Below, piece after piece: positions 9,555 to 21,112 of a stretch of DNA of 64,000 nucleotides. The first letter of the stretch is position 1, and each line of letters begins with the position of its first letter. Source of the DNA: Gammaproteobacteria bacterium (GTDB lineage Bacteria; Pseudomonadota; Gammaproteobacteria; Pseudomonadales; Pseudohongiellaceae); assembly GCA_030832825.1 (NCBI GenBank), contig JAURIJ010000007.1, positions 1 to 64,000 of the forward strand, written 5' to 3'. Both the position numbers and the translations under genes were made by a program. A model generated the notes under the pieces. The model made no database searches, was not told the DNA's origin, and saw only the letters and a list, made by a program, of their open reading frames with translations.

Positions 9555-11263
9555 GGCGCACCTGCCGTGACACGTGTCTGTCGCACCACCAGGAAGGCCA
9601 GATTGATGGCGAGCAGGCCGAGCAGGAAGGAATAGACGAAGAAACTCATGTAGCCGGCCCCCAGCGCGTGGGCCGAGACGCCGGCGACCTGCGCCCCGCC
9701 TGCCAGCGACTCGGCAGGCAGTCTGTCCAGCAGCGGCAGGAACACGGACGGCAGGCCACCCGCCTCGGCCGAGCGCGCCGCGCCTTCCACGATGCGCCCG
9801 CTCTGCGAGGCCACCAGCTTGCCCAGCAGCGCGTAGAGCGAGGAGAACAACGCGTACTGGGTGGCGGTGAAACCGGCCGAGGTGAGCGAGGACATGTAGG
9901 CGATCAGCGCCGTGCCGGCGAAGCCCGTGGCCAGATTGTCCACGCTGATCGCCACGTACAGCGCCCACAGTTCGGGCCCTTGCGTGGTGAGCCAGAGGAA
10001 GATCAGGTTCGAGAACGGGCTGGCGAACACGCCCAGCAGCATGGTCTTGAGCACGCCATGGCGCGCCACGCAGTAGCCGCCGAGCGCCACACCGCCGATC
10101 AAGGCCAGCACCCCGAAGATCTTGCGCACCTGGGCGATCTCGCTGAGCGTGAAGCCCAGATCCAGGTAGAACGGCCCCATCAGATTGAGCACGAAGTCCG
10201 ACAGACGATAGAGACAGATCAGCGCCAGGATCATGCCGCCCAGCCGCACGCCGAAGCGGGAAAAGAAATTGCCCAGCGGCTCGCCATAGGCGCGAGCCAG
10301 ATGTTCACCGGGGCGAGTCCGCACACCGGGCAGCGGGCGACAGACCACGGCCAGCAGGCCCAGGCCGGCCAGCACCGCGAGCACCTGCACGTAGACACCG
10401 GTGGGCGTGGAACGCCACAGCGCCTGCAGGGCGTCGGCGGTCTGCGCCGAGGCACCGACACCTCGCAGCACATCCTGCAGCAGCACGGCATTGCCCGACA
10501 GACCGGAGCCCATGAGCAGCGCCGCCAGCAGCACCAGGGCCAGGCGCAGCCCCCACTCCAGAGCTTCCACCAGTGGGCGGTGGGGCAAGGCGCTGGGCGT
10601 GGCCTGCGGCGGTCGCACCACGGATTCACGCGGCGCCAGCAGCACACCCGCCATGCCGACGCCCATCAGGGCCGCCATGACGGCATAGGAGAACTGCCAG
10701 CTGAAGGCCTCGGCCAGGAACAGCGGCACGGCACCGGCCACGATCATGGCGATGCGATAGCCCCACTGATAAGCCGCCGCCATGGCGCCGTGGCGCGACT
10801 CGTCGACCGCCTCGATGCGCCAGGCGTCGATCACGATGTCCTGACTGGCCCCGGCGAAGCCCACCATCGCCGCCAGGGCGCCGACCTTCCACAACTGCAG
10901 CTGCGGGTCGGAGCCGGCAATCGCCCACAGACCGAGCATCACCACGAGCTGGGTCAGCAGCATCCACGAACGGCGCGGCCCCAGCAGCGGCTCCAGCACG
11001 GGCAGACGCACGCGGTCGATGACAGGCGCCCAGACGAACTTCAGCGCATAGCTGAGGGTGGCCAGGGCGAAGATGGAAATGGACTGCAGGGAGAGCCCCG
11101 ACTGGCGCAGCCAGACGGAGAGCGTGTCGAAGATCAGCAGGAACGGCAGCCCGGCGGCGAAGCCCAGCAGCAGCATGACCAGCACCCGGCGCTCGCCATA
11201 GACCGCCAGTGCGCGCAAGGCATTGGCGGTGCGTTCGTTCAGGGTGGGCGTGGCGTCACGCAT
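9551..11263 (-). CDS. ampG: AmpG muropeptide permease (MFS)
   Basis: 570 aa, with 12-14 transmembrane helices. It imports GlcNAc-anhydroMurNAc peptides from the periplasm for cell-wall recycling and AmpC signalling. The N-terminal GFAAGLPFLLIFDTLSVWLRQSGLSLQSI and SYALKFVWAPVIDRVRLP are AmpG hallmarks, as is GFAGASQDIVIDAWRIE in the fourth to fifth helix region. It is coupled to fxsA downstream. AmpD, which processes the imported muropeptides, is encoded about 11 kb away, so the recycling route is represented twice in the window. Confidence 0.93.
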   Translation of the reverse strand: MRDATPTLNERTANALRALAVYGERRVLVMLLLGFAAGLPFLLIFDTLSVWLRQSGLSLQSISIFALATLSYALKFVWAPVIDRVRLPVLEPLLGPRRSWMLLTQLVVMLGLWAIAGSDPQLQLWKVGALAAMVGFAGASQDIVIDAWRIEAVDESRHGAMAAAYQWGYRIAMIVAGAVPLFLAEAFSWQFSYAVMAALMGVGMAGVLLAPRESVVRPPQATPSALPHRPLVEALEWGLRLALVLLAALLMGSGLSGNAVLLQDVLRGVGASAQTADALQALWRSTPTGVYVQVLAVLAGLGLLAVVCRPLPGVRTRPGEHLARAYGEPLGNFFSRFGVRLGGMILALICLYRLSDFVLNLMGPFYLDLGFTLSEIAQVRKIFGVLALIGGVALGGYCVARHGVLKTMLLGVFASPFSNLIFLWLTTQGPELWALYVAISVDNLATGFAGTALIAYMSSLTSAGFTATQYALFSSLYALLGKLVASQSGRIVEGAARSAEAGGLPSVFLPLLDRLPAESLAGGAQVAGVSAHALGAGYMSFFVYSFLLGLLAINLAFLVVRQTRVTAGAP

Positions 11264-11308
11264 CAGCGGAGGTCCTGCGGCGGCGGGCCCGCAGGCGCGC
11301 CTGGCGCG

Positions 11309-11791
11309 TCAATCGCGGAAATTGTTGAACTGCAGTGGCACTTCGAGCTTGGCGTCGCGCAGCATGGCGATCACTTCCTGCAGGTCGTCCCGCTTCTTGC
11401 CGGTGATGCGCAGCTTGTCGCCATTGATGGCTGTCTGCACCTTGAACTTGCCATCCTTCACCAGCTTGACGATCTTGCGGCTGATGTCGGCCTCCAGGCC
11501 CTGCTGGATGCTGAGCACCTGGAACACCTGCTTGCCGGATTTGGTCACATCGCCCGTCTTCAGCGCGCGGGCGTCGACATTGCGCTTGATCAGCTTGCCC
11601 TTGAGAATGTCCAGCATCTGCTCCAGCTGGAACTCGGAATCCGCCGTGAGCGTGATCTCCTTGTCCTTGAGCTCGAAGCTGGCGTCCACGCCCTTGAAGT
11701 CGAAACGTGTGGCAAGCTCGCGTCTGGACTGATCCAGGGCGTTGTTGACTTCGGGCATCTCTACTTCGGAAACGATGTCGAACGATGGCAT
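11309..11791 (-). CDS. yajQ: YajQ family nucleotide-binding protein
   Basis: 160 aa from the ATG at 11791 ([12 protein letters not shown]); the track start lies 39 codons upstream, in the divergent promoter region. The family has two ferredoxin-like domains, and members bind cyclic di-GMP or nucleic acid. Typical motifs are [18 protein letters not shown] near the N-terminus and a C-terminal [24 protein letters not shown]. Divergent from panE and followed by ampG 45 bp on. Which ligand is bound cannot be told from sequence. Confidence 0.94.
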   Translation of the reverse strand: MPSFDIVSEVEMPEVNNALDQSRRELATRFDFKGVDASFELKDKEITLTADSEFQLEQMLDILKGKLIKRNVDARALKTGDVTKSGKQVFQVLSIQQGLEADISRKIVKLVKDGKFKVQTAINGDKLRITGKKRDDLQEVIAMLRDAKLEVPLQFNNFRD

Positions 11792-11898
11792 GGGCGATCC
11801 TCTTGCGGTGTGCGAGCACTGATTGAATGGCGGCCATACTACCACCGGGCAGGAAGATGGTGAATCATGGCGACCGTCCAGCGACAGGAGACAAGCCC

Positions 11899-12867
11899 TT
11901 GAACACACTGACGGATTCCCCCGGCGACGCGCTCTGGCATGTACTGGGCGCCGGCGCCATGGGCTGCCTCTGGGCCGCGCGTCTGTGGCAGCACCCGCCC
12001 AGGGAGCAGCGCGTCACGCTGTTGCTGCGCTCGCAGCAGGCGCTGGTGGACTATCGCGAACACGGTGGCCTGGCGCTGGAGGCACCCGTGGGCGGCGCCG
12101 TGGTGCAGGTGCCGGTGGCCGCCGCGCTGTCGTCCGCGCCCGGGCCGGCCCTGCGCAACCTGCTGGTGGCCACCAAGTCCCAGGACGTGGCCGCCGCGCT
12201 GGCCAGCGTGCAGCATCGGCTCGATACCGACACCCGCATCGTGCTGCTGCAGAACGGCGTGCGCGTGCAACGCGAGATCACCGCGCAATTTGGTCCGAAC
12301 CGTGTGTGGTGCCTGAGCACCAGCCATGGCGCCTGGCGGCGCGCGCCCTGGCATGTGGTGCATGCAGGCGCGGGTACCGCCTGGCTCGGTCAGCTGGCTG
12401 CCAGTGACGCGGCACAGACGCGCGCGCTGCTGGACCTGTTGCCTGCCCAGGCCATGCACATTGGCATGGATGCGCACATCGCCACGCGCCTGTGGCAGAA
12501 GTTCGCGGTCAACTGCGCCGTCAACTCGCTGACCGTCGTGCACGACTGCGCCAACGGCGAGTTGCTGCAACGCCCCGAGGCTCGCCCGACACTGGAGGCC
12601 CTGATCGACGAGATTGACCAGCTGCTGCGGGCCCTGCCCGAGGTGCCTGCCCTGCCCGATCTGCACGCCTCAGTGCACGACGTGCTCACCGCCACGGCAG
12701 CCAATGTCTCGTCCACTCTGCAGGATGTGCGCGCCGGACGCCCGACGGAGCTGGAGCACCTGAACGGCTATCTGCTGAGTCTGGCCGAGGCGCACGGGCT
12801 GGCAGCACCACTCAACGCACAGCTGTTGCAGGCGGTCGCGCAACGCACAGGCCTCGCCGGCCGCTGA
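11899..12867 (+). CDS. panE: 2-dehydropantoate 2-reductase
   Basis: 322 aa. It catalyses NADPH-dependent reduction of ketopantoate to pantoate in pantothenate/CoA synthesis. I chose the TTG at 11899 because AGGAG lies eight bases upstream and it places the Rossmann GxGxxG ([15 protein letters not shown]) close to the N-terminus; ATGs at 11827 and 11857 lack well-placed ribosome sites. The catalytic Lys segment [12 protein letters not shown] is in the second half. Members of this ApbA/PanE family sometimes act on other ketoacids, so the symbol is probable, not certain. It is divergent from yajQ and followed by the hydrolase gene 97 bp on. Confidence 0.85.
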   Translation: MNTLTDSPGDALWHVLGAGAMGCLWAARLWQHPPREQRVTLLLRSQQALVDYREHGGLALEAPVGGAVVQVPVAAALSSAPGPALRNLLVATKSQDVAAALASVQHRLDTDTRIVLLQNGVRVQREITAQFGPNRVWCLSTSHGAWRRAPWHVVHAGAGTAWLGQLAASDAAQTRALLDLLPAQAMHIGMDAHIATRLWQKFAVNCAVNSLTVVHDCANGELLQRPEARPTLEALIDEIDQLLRALPEVPALPDLHASVHDVLTATAANVSSTLQDVRAGRPTELEHLNGYLLSLAEAHGLAAPLNAQLLQAVAQRTGLAGR

Positions 12868-12964
12868 ATTGCACGGCACTGGTCGATCCCTTACCATCGC
12901 CCTGCCTGCGCCCCGATGCAGAGCAGACCACCGCCCTCCCATCCGACTGAAGGAAAACAAGACT

Positions 12965-14680
12965 ATGACTCGTGACTGGCGCCTCTTCGGCCTGGGCTGG
13001 GCCCTCATACTGGCCGGCTCTCTGCTGGCCCACCTCATTCAGACCAGCGGCGACATTCGCATCCAGGACCTGCGCTTCACGGGGACCAATGGCCGCACTC
13101 TGAGTGCTTATCTCTACATTCCGCCCAATGCCACCGCCGCCACACCGGCGCCCGGCATCCTGGCCGTGCACGGTTACATCAATTCCCGCGAAGTGCAGTC
13201 GGGCTTCGCCATCGAGTTCGCGCGACGCGGCTATGTGGTGCTGGCGCTGGATCAGGCGGGCCACGGCTACTCTGATGCGCCGGCCTTCGCCGCCGGCTAT
13301 GGCGGCCCCGCGGCACTGCAATACCTGCGCAGCCTGGACATCGTCGACAAGGACAACATCGGCCTGGAAGGCCACTCCATGGGCGGCTGGACAATTCTCG
13401 CCGCTGCGGCGGCGCACCCGGAGGACTACCGCGCCATGGTGCTGGAAGGCTCCAGCGTGGGCGGGGGCCGCTCAACGCCGGGCACACCGCAGTGGCCGCG
13501 CAATGTCGCCGTGGTGTTCTCGCAGTTCGACGAGTTCGCCGCCTCCATGTGGCAGGTGCCGCGCGGCAGCGAGGTCGGCAACAGCGCAAATCTGCAGGCC
13601 CTGTTCGGCACCAGCACTGCTGTCGAGACCGGACGCCTGTATGGCGACATCGCGGCGGGCACGGCGCGCGTGCTGCATTCACCGCCCGTCACGCACCCCG
13701 GAGACCACATCTCCCACGCCGCCATCGGCCATGCCTTGGACTGGTTCGGGCAGACGCTGGAAGGTGGCACGCCGCGCCAGGCGTCCGACCAGATCTGGTT
13801 CTGGAAGGAGATCGGCACCCTCACCGCCTTGATCGGCTTCGTCGTGCTGCTGTGCGGCAGCTTCGCTGTGTTGCTGAACTGCGCGCCCTTCGCCACGTTG
13901 CGAGCCCTGCCGGCGCAGGCCGGCTGCAGCGCACGGGACAAGCGCTGGTGGCTGCTGGCCACGCTCAGCGCCGCGATTCCGGTGCTCACCTACTACCCCT
14001 TCATGCGCTGGGGCGGGCAATTGCTGGGCACCTCGGCTCTGCTGCCGCAGGGCATCAGCAATCAGGTGGCGTTCTGGGGCGTGATGAACGGGCTGATTCT
14101 GACGGGGCTGGGGCTTGCGTTCCGGGCCGCGCCCGAGGGTTCGCCGGCAAGCCGGCTCCCACCGCTCGTTTCCACCGCCTTGCTGGTGCTCGCCACGACA
14201 GGCATCGGCTACGCCTCCCTGCTGCTGGCAGACTTCCTGTTCCAGATTGATTTCCGTTTCTGGTTCGTTGGCTTCAAGCTGCTGAACCTTATCCAGTTCC
14301 AGATCATGCTGGCGTATCTGCTGCCCTTCACCCTCTTCTTCGCGCTGGCGCTGCGCGGGCTGCACGCGGGTCTGAGCGTGGCCGGTGACAGCGCCGCCCG
14401 CCAGTACGCCGGCAATCTGTTCGCGCTGATGGGGGGCTTCCTGGCATTCATGCTGCTGCAATACGGCAGTCTGTTCCTCACCGGCTTCCTGCTGACACCG
14501 GCCGAAGCACTGAACACCATCGTGATGATGCAGTTCGTGCCCCTGCTCACCATGGTGGCCGTGCTGAGCACCTTCACCTGGCGTCGCACCGGCTCCTGGC
14601 TGCCCGGCGCCCTGCTCAACGGCCTGGTGGTCAGCTGGTATGTCGTGGCCGGCCAGGCCACGCAGTTTGCCGTGAACTAG
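12965..14680 (+). CDS. Alpha/beta hydrolase fused to a multi-spanning membrane domain
   Basis: 571 aa from the ATG at 12965 (AAGGA upstream). An N-terminal anchor helix (about 8-25) precedes an alpha/beta-hydrolase domain (about 35-270) with oxyanion strand ILAVHGY, nucleophile elbow GHSMGGW (Ser138) and a candidate catalytic His near 248 (GDHIS). From about 283 onward there are six or more membrane helices. Topology suggests the hydrolase faces the periplasm. Residues about 392-400 (EGSPASRLP) are encoded by a REP-like palindrome lying between two membrane segments. It is 11 bp upstream of the ABC permease gene, implying an operon. Substrate unknown; esterase or peptidase activity is possible. 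Confidence 0.8.
   Translation: MTRDWRLFGLGWALILAGSLLAHLIQTSGDIRIQDLRFTGTNGRTLSAYLYIPPNATAATPAPGILAVHGYINSREVQSGFAIEFARRGYVVLALDQAGHGYSDAPAFAAGYGGPAALQYLRSLDIVDKDNIGLEGHSMGGWTILAAAAAHPEDYRAMVLEGSSVGGGRSTPGTPQWPRNVAVVFSQFDEFAASMWQVPRGSEVGNSANLQALFGTSTAVETGRLYGDIAAGTARVLHSPPVTHPGDHISHAAIGHALDWFGQTLEGGTPRQASDQIWFWKEIGTLTALIGFVVLLCGSFAVLLNCAPFATLRALPAQAGCSARDKRWWLLATLSAAIPVLTYYPFMRWGGQLLGTSALLPQGISNQVAFWGVMNGLILTGLGLAFRAAPEGSPASRLPPLVSTALLVLATTGIGYASLLLADFLFQIDFRFWFVGFKLLNLIQFQIMLAYLLPFTLFFALALRGLHAGLSVAGDSAARQYAGNLFALMGGFLAFMLLQYGSLFLTGFLLTPAEALNTIVMMQFVPLLTMVAVLSTFTWRRTGSWLPGALLNGLVVSWYVVAGQATQFAVN
14138..14163. repeat. REP-like palindrome inside a coding sequence
   Basis: GGGTTC + GCCGGC-AA-GCCGGC + TCCCACC. 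It is closely related to the intergenic element at 719-744 and to Pseudomonas REP units, yet lies wholly within the hydrolase/membrane fusion gene and stays in frame. Confidence 0.65.
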
Positions 14681-14691
14681 AAGGGATTCTC

Positions 14692-15678
14692 GTGCGCCAG
14701 CGTCACCCGCTCGTCCTCTTGTCTGCCCTGCTGGGGCTCACCCTGCTCAGCTTTCTGGTGTCCTTCAGCAGTGGCAGCGCCGACTTCGGCCTCGGCGCGG
14801 TGCTTGCGCAACTGGTCGGTCAGGAACCGGGGCTGCAGCAGCAGATCTTGTTCGAGCTGCGCATTCCCCGCAGTCTCGCGGCCTTCGTCACCGGCGCCCT
14901 GCTGGCGCTCTCGGGCGTGCTGATGCAGGTGCTGCTGCGCAATCCCCTGGCCGACCCTTACATCCTGGGCATTTCCGGCGGCGCGGCCGTGGCGGCGCTG
15001 GCGGCCATCCTGCTCGGCGCCAGCGCCGTGTGGATATCCAATGCCGCCTTCGCCGGCGCCCTGCTCTCCATCCTCATCGTCTTCGGCCTCGCTCACGGCG
15101 ATGCGACGTGGTCGTCCACGCGCCTGCTGCTGACCGGCGTGGTCGTGTCGGCCGGTTGGGGCGCGCTCATCAACATCCTTCTCACCACCAGCGCCAACAA
15201 CAGCGTCTACAGCATGCTGTTCTGGCTGATGGGCGATCTGAGCCAGAGCCGGGTGGGCTGGATCAGCGTCGGCATCCTGCTGGGCGGGCTGAGCCTGATG
15301 CTGTGGCGAGCGCGGGCCCTGAACGTGCTGGCGCGGGGCGACCTGCAGGCCGAGGCCCTGGGCGTTCAGGTGCAGCGCCTGAAGCTGCAGCTGTATGTCT
15401 GCACCTCGGTGCTGACGGCCTGCGCGGTCACCATCGCCGGCTCCATAGGCTTCGTCGGTCTGGTGATTCCCCACATGCTGCGTCTACTCGGTGCCCGCGA
15501 TCATCGCCTGCTGATTCCGGCCGCCGTGCTGTTGGGCGGCAGTTTCCTGATGCTGGCCGACAGTCTGGCGCGCAGCATCGTCGCGCCCTTGCAACTGCCG
15601 GTGGGCGTGGTCACGGCCATCATCGGCGTGCCCGTGTTCCTGCTGATCCTGCGGCATACCCGCAGTGTCCGGGAGTGA
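14692..15678 (+). CDS. FecCD/BtuC-type ABC transporter permease
   Basis: 328 aa from a GTG at 14692 with AAGGGA seven bases upstream. A hydrophobic protein with about ten helices. Typical motifs are ELRIPRSLAAFVTGALLALSGVLMQVLLRNPLADPYILGISGGAA, the NPLAdP segment of this family, and the C-terminal GFVGLVIPHMLRLLGARDHR coupling region. Such permeases import cobalamin, haem or ferric siderophores. The ATPase gene follows 4 bp later, but no periplasmic binding protein or TonB receptor gene is adjacent, so the substrate is unassigned. Confidence 0.92.
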   Translation: MRQRHPLVLLSALLGLTLLSFLVSFSSGSADFGLGAVLAQLVGQEPGLQQQILFELRIPRSLAAFVTGALLALSGVLMQVLLRNPLADPYILGISGGAAVAALAAILLGASAVWISNAAFAGALLSILIVFGLAHGDATWSSTRLLLTGVVVSAGWGALINILLTTSANNSVYSMLFWLMGDLSQSRVGWISVGILLGGLSLMLWRARALNVLARGDLQAEALGVQVQRLKLQLYVCTSVLTACAVTIAGSIGFVGLVIPHMLRLLGARDHRLLIPAAVLLGGSFLMLADSLARSIVAPLQLPVGVVTAIIGVPVFLLILRHTRSVRE

Positions 15679-15682
15679 CACG

Positions 15683-16462
15683 ATGAGCAATGCCACCGTG
15701 CTGCTGGAAACCCGCGCGCTGCGCCTGGAAGTCGCGGGCCGCGTGCTGTGCGATGCGCTGAGCCTGCAGCTGCAGGCCGGCGAATGCCTGGGCGTGCTCG
15801 GCCAGAACGGCACCGGCAAGACGACGCTGCTGCACACGCTGGCGCGACTGCGCCCGGCCAATGGCGGCGAGATCCTGCTGCAGGGGCGTTCGCTGCATGC
15901 CTGGTCCAGAAAGGCCCTCGCCACGCAGCTGGGCATGCTGTTCCAGAGCAGCAGCGACGAGATGCCGGCGAGCGTGGAGGAAACCGTGCTGCTGGGCCGT
16001 CACCCGCATTTGCCGGACTGGCAGTGGGAAGCAGCGCAGGACCACGCGCTGGCGCGCGCGGCGCTGGAGGATGTCGGGCTGCAGGCCATGGCACAGCGCG
16101 AGGTCGCCAGTCTCTCCGGCGGCGAACGTCAGCGCCTGGCCCTGGCGATGCTGCTGGCCCAGCAGCCACAGCTGTATCTGCTCGATGAGCCGGGCAATCA
16201 TCTGGATATCGCCTATCAGGTCAGCGCCCTGCAGCTGCTGTGCGCGCGGCTGCCGACACAGGGCGCTGCCGTGTGCATGGCCACGCACGACATCAATCTC
16301 GCGGCACGCTTCTGCACGCGCATCCTGTTGCTGCGCCCGCATGGCGAGCCGCTGCTGGGAAGCGCGCAGGAGATCCTCACGCCTGCCATTCTGAGCGAGG
16401 CCTACGGGTGTCGAATCGGGGTGGCCAGCGCGGGCACGCGCCGGGTGTTCTTTGCGGAGTGA
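15683..16462 (+). CDS. FecE/BtuD-type ABC transporter ATPase
   Basis: 259 aa from the ATG at 15683 (GGGAG nine bases upstream). It supplies the energy for the adjacent FecCD permease. It has Walker A GQNGTGKTT, a Q-loop region (LGMLFQSSSDE), ABC signature LSGGERQRLALA, Walker B LYLLDEP with the catalytic Glu, D-loop NHLD and switch His (MATHDINLA). This is a complete nucleotide-binding domain of the iron/B12 importer class. It is the last gene of the probable panE-hydrolase-permease-ATPase unit and is convergent with aceF. Confidence 0.93.
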   Translation: MSNATVLLETRALRLEVAGRVLCDALSLQLQAGECLGVLGQNGTGKTTLLHTLARLRPANGGEILLQGRSLHAWSRKALATQLGMLFQSSSDEMPASVEETVLLGRHPHLPDWQWEAAQDHALARAALEDVGLQAMAQREVASLSGGERQRLALAMLLAQQPQLYLLDEPGNHLDIAYQVSALQLLCARLPTQGAAVCMATHDINLAARFCTRILLLRPHGEPLLGSAQEILTPAILSEAYGCRIGVASAGTRRVFFAE

Positions 16463-16554
16463 GCGTCAGCGACGCCGGGGGAGTCTCGCAGCACGCACGC
16501 TGCACGACTGCCGCGACGCACAGTGGCGCCGGGGCAGTCGCAAGCGCATGAGCT

Positions 16555-18204
16555 TTACAGCGCCAGCAGACGGATGTCGCCGAGCAGACGCGCCAGCGTG
16601 GTGACGAACATGCCGCCATCCACGCCATTCACGGCGCGATGATCATAGGACAGCGCGATGGGCAACATCTGCCGCGGCACGAACTGACCATTGATGTAGA
16701 CCGGCTTGGTCTGAGTCTTGGAGACCCCAAGGATCGCCACTTCCGGCGCGTTGACGATGGGCGTGAAGCCCGTACCGCCAAGTGCGCCAAGGCTGGAGAT
16801 GGTGAAGCAGGCGCCCTGCATCTCTTCCTTGCTCAGACGACGGTTCTTGGCCTTGTCGCTCAGCGCCACCACTTCGCGCGCCAGATCCCACACCGATTTC
16901 TTGTCGACATCGCGAATCACCGGCACCATCAATCCGGCATCGGTGGCCACGGCCACGCCGATGTGGATGTAGTGTTTCTGAATCAGGTATTCCCCGGAGG
17001 AATGCAGCGACACGTTGAACTGCCTGTGCTCCTGCAGTGCGCGTGCACAGGCCTTGAGCAGGAACGGCAGGAAGGTGAGCTTGACGCCCTTCTTGTCGGC
17101 CTCGCCCTTGAGATCGGAGCGGAAGGCTTCCAGGTCGGTGATGTCGGCTTCGTTGAATTGGGTGACGTGAGGCACGTTGAGCCAGTTGCGCTGCATGTTG
17201 GCCGCCGTGACCTTGTGCAGCTTGCTCAGCGGCACCTGTTCCACGCTGCCGAACTGACTGAAGTCGATGTCGGGGATGGCCGGGATGCCTGCACCACCGG
17301 CACTGCTCGCCACCGGGGCAGGAGCCTGCAGCCGCGCCTTGACGAAGGCGTGCAGGTCTTCCTTCTGGATGCGGCCGCGTGAACCCGTGCCAGCCACCTG
17401 GGTCAGGTCGACACCCAGCTCGCGAGCGAGTTTGCGCACGGCCGGACCGGCGTAGACATCGGCCCCGCTGGCAGCAGCCGGTGCGGCTGCGGCCGGAGCC
17501 GGGGCACTGACCGGCGCGGGCGCAGGCGCGCTGGCCACGGCAGCGGCGGGCTGCGCGGCGGCAGGCGCCGGTACACTGGGGGCGGCAGGCGCGGCAGCAA
17601 GGGCTGCGACAGCGCCGGCAACCGCGAGTTCCAGAATCAGCGAGCCCTTGGACACCTTGTCGCCCACCTTGAGCTTCAGGGACTTGACCTCACCGCCCTT
17701 GGGAGAGGGCACTTCCATGGCAGCCTTGTCGGACTCGAGCGTGATCAGGGACTGCTCGGCCTTGATGACATCGCCCACCTTGACGTGAACCTCGATCACT
17801 TCCACATCGCTGTCGCCGCCGATATCCGGTACCACGATGGGCTCGATGGCGCCTGAAGCGGCCGGGGCGGGCGCTGCAGCAGGTGCCGGCGCGGCGTGGG
17901 CAGCCGGTGCAGCGGCCGGCGCCGGAGCGGGCTCGGCCTTGGCTGCTGCGGGGGCAGCAGCGGCACCCTCGATTTCCAGCAACAGAATCTCGTCCCCTTC
18001 GGACACCTGGTCACCCAGCTTGATCGACACACTCTTCACCACGCCGGACTTGGGCGAGGGAATCTCCATGGCGGCCTTGTCACTCTCCAGAACCATGAGG
18101 GAGTCGTTCTCCTTCACGCTCTGGCCTGGCTTGACCAGCAGTTCTATAACCTCGACGTCCTTGGAATCGCCCAGATTCGGTACTTTTATGCTTTCAACTG
18201 GCAC
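16555..18204 (-). CDS. aceF: Pyruvate dehydrogenase E2, dihydrolipoamide acetyltransferase
   Basis: 549 aa. It transfers acetyl groups from E1 to CoA via swinging lipoyl arms. Two lipoyl domains are visible (lipoyl Lys43 and Lys160, both in ESDKAAME), joined by Ala/Pro-rich linkers. A peripheral subunit-binding domain follows (about 250-287), then the catalytic domain with LSYDHRAVNGVDGG near the C-terminus. Two lipoyl domains, rather than the three of E. coli, resembles Pseudomonas and other gammaproteobacteria. It starts 40 bp downstream of aceE, and no lpd gene follows in this window. Confidence 0.97.
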   Translation of the reverse strand: MPVESIKVPNLGDSKDVEVIELLVKPGQSVKENDSLMVLESDKAAMEIPSPKSGVVKSVSIKLGDQVSEGDEILLLEIEGAAAAPAAAKAEPAPAPAAAPAAHAAPAPAAAPAPAASGAIEPIVVPDIGGDSDVEVIEVHVKVGDVIKAEQSLITLESDKAAMEVPSPKGGEVKSLKLKVGDKVSKGSLILELAVAGAVAALAAAPAAPSVPAPAAAQPAAAVASAPAPAPVSAPAPAAAAPAAASGADVYAGPAVRKLARELGVDLTQVAGTGSRGRIQKEDLHAFVKARLQAPAPVASSAGGAGIPAIPDIDFSQFGSVEQVPLSKLHKVTAANMQRNWLNVPHVTQFNEADITDLEAFRSDLKGEADKKGVKLTFLPFLLKACARALQEHRQFNVSLHSSGEYLIQKHYIHIGVAVATDAGLMVPVIRDVDKKSVWDLAREVVALSDKAKNRRLSKEEMQGACFTISSLGALGGTGFTPIVNAPEVAILGVSKTQTKPVYINGQFVPRQMLPIALSYDHRAVNGVDGGMFVTTLARLLGDIRLLAL

Positions 18205-18244
18205 GGAATGATGCTCCTGAATGTTCTTGTCTGTTGTGTGTCGA

Positions 18245-20938
<2,694 letters not shown>

Positions 20939-21019
20939 AGTCCACGACTCTCTTGTTGTTCCTGCCCTTGCAGGAGTTCTGATTGGCTGCACGCACTGCC
21001 AACCGGGGCCCGCGTACTT

Positions 21020-21034
21020 TGTAAATAATTTACA
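21020..21034. promoter_or_regulatory. Palindromic operator O1 of aceE
   Basis: TGTAAAT-A-ATTTACA, a perfect 15-bp palindrome just downstream of the predicted aceE transcription start. It shares 11 of 15 bases with the second palindrome at 21092-21106. It fits the TGTA...TACA architecture of GntR-type or similar repressors; the regulator is unknown. Confidence 0.6.
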
Positions 21035-21044
21035 CCATGGCCGG

Positions 21045-21074
21045 ATTTTAATCGAAGCCAACGGCGTTTTTCAA
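21045..21074 (-). promoter_or_regulatory. Predicted sigma-70 promoter of aceEF
   Basis: On the minus strand: TTGAAA (21069-21074), 18-bp spacer, TAAAAT (21045-21050). This gives a start near 21037, about 100 bp before the aceE ATG. It lies between the two palindromic operators. Confidence 0.55.
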
Positions 21075-21090
21075 TGCTGCAAAGCGCTTC

Positions 21091-21107
21091 TTGTAGTTAA
21101 ACTACAA
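21091..21107. promoter_or_regulatory. Palindromic operator O2 of aceE
   Basis: TTGTAGTT-A-AACTACAA, a perfect 17-bp palindrome upstream of the -35, about 72 bp centre to centre from O1 and 5 bp from the ampE stop. Its core TGTAGTTAAACTACA parallels the O1 sequence. Confidence 0.62.
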
Positions 21108-21112
21108 AACCG

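Noticed and set aside
9668-11863. 731-aa ORF opposite ampG and yajQ
   Set aside because: Spans two real genes and is rich in His, Gln and Arg, typical of antisense frames in GC-rich DNA.
16463-16554. Inverted GACTGCC/GGCAGTC pair between the ABC ATPase and aceF as terminator
   Set aside because: Loop of about 19-20 bases and no T-run; too weak to list.
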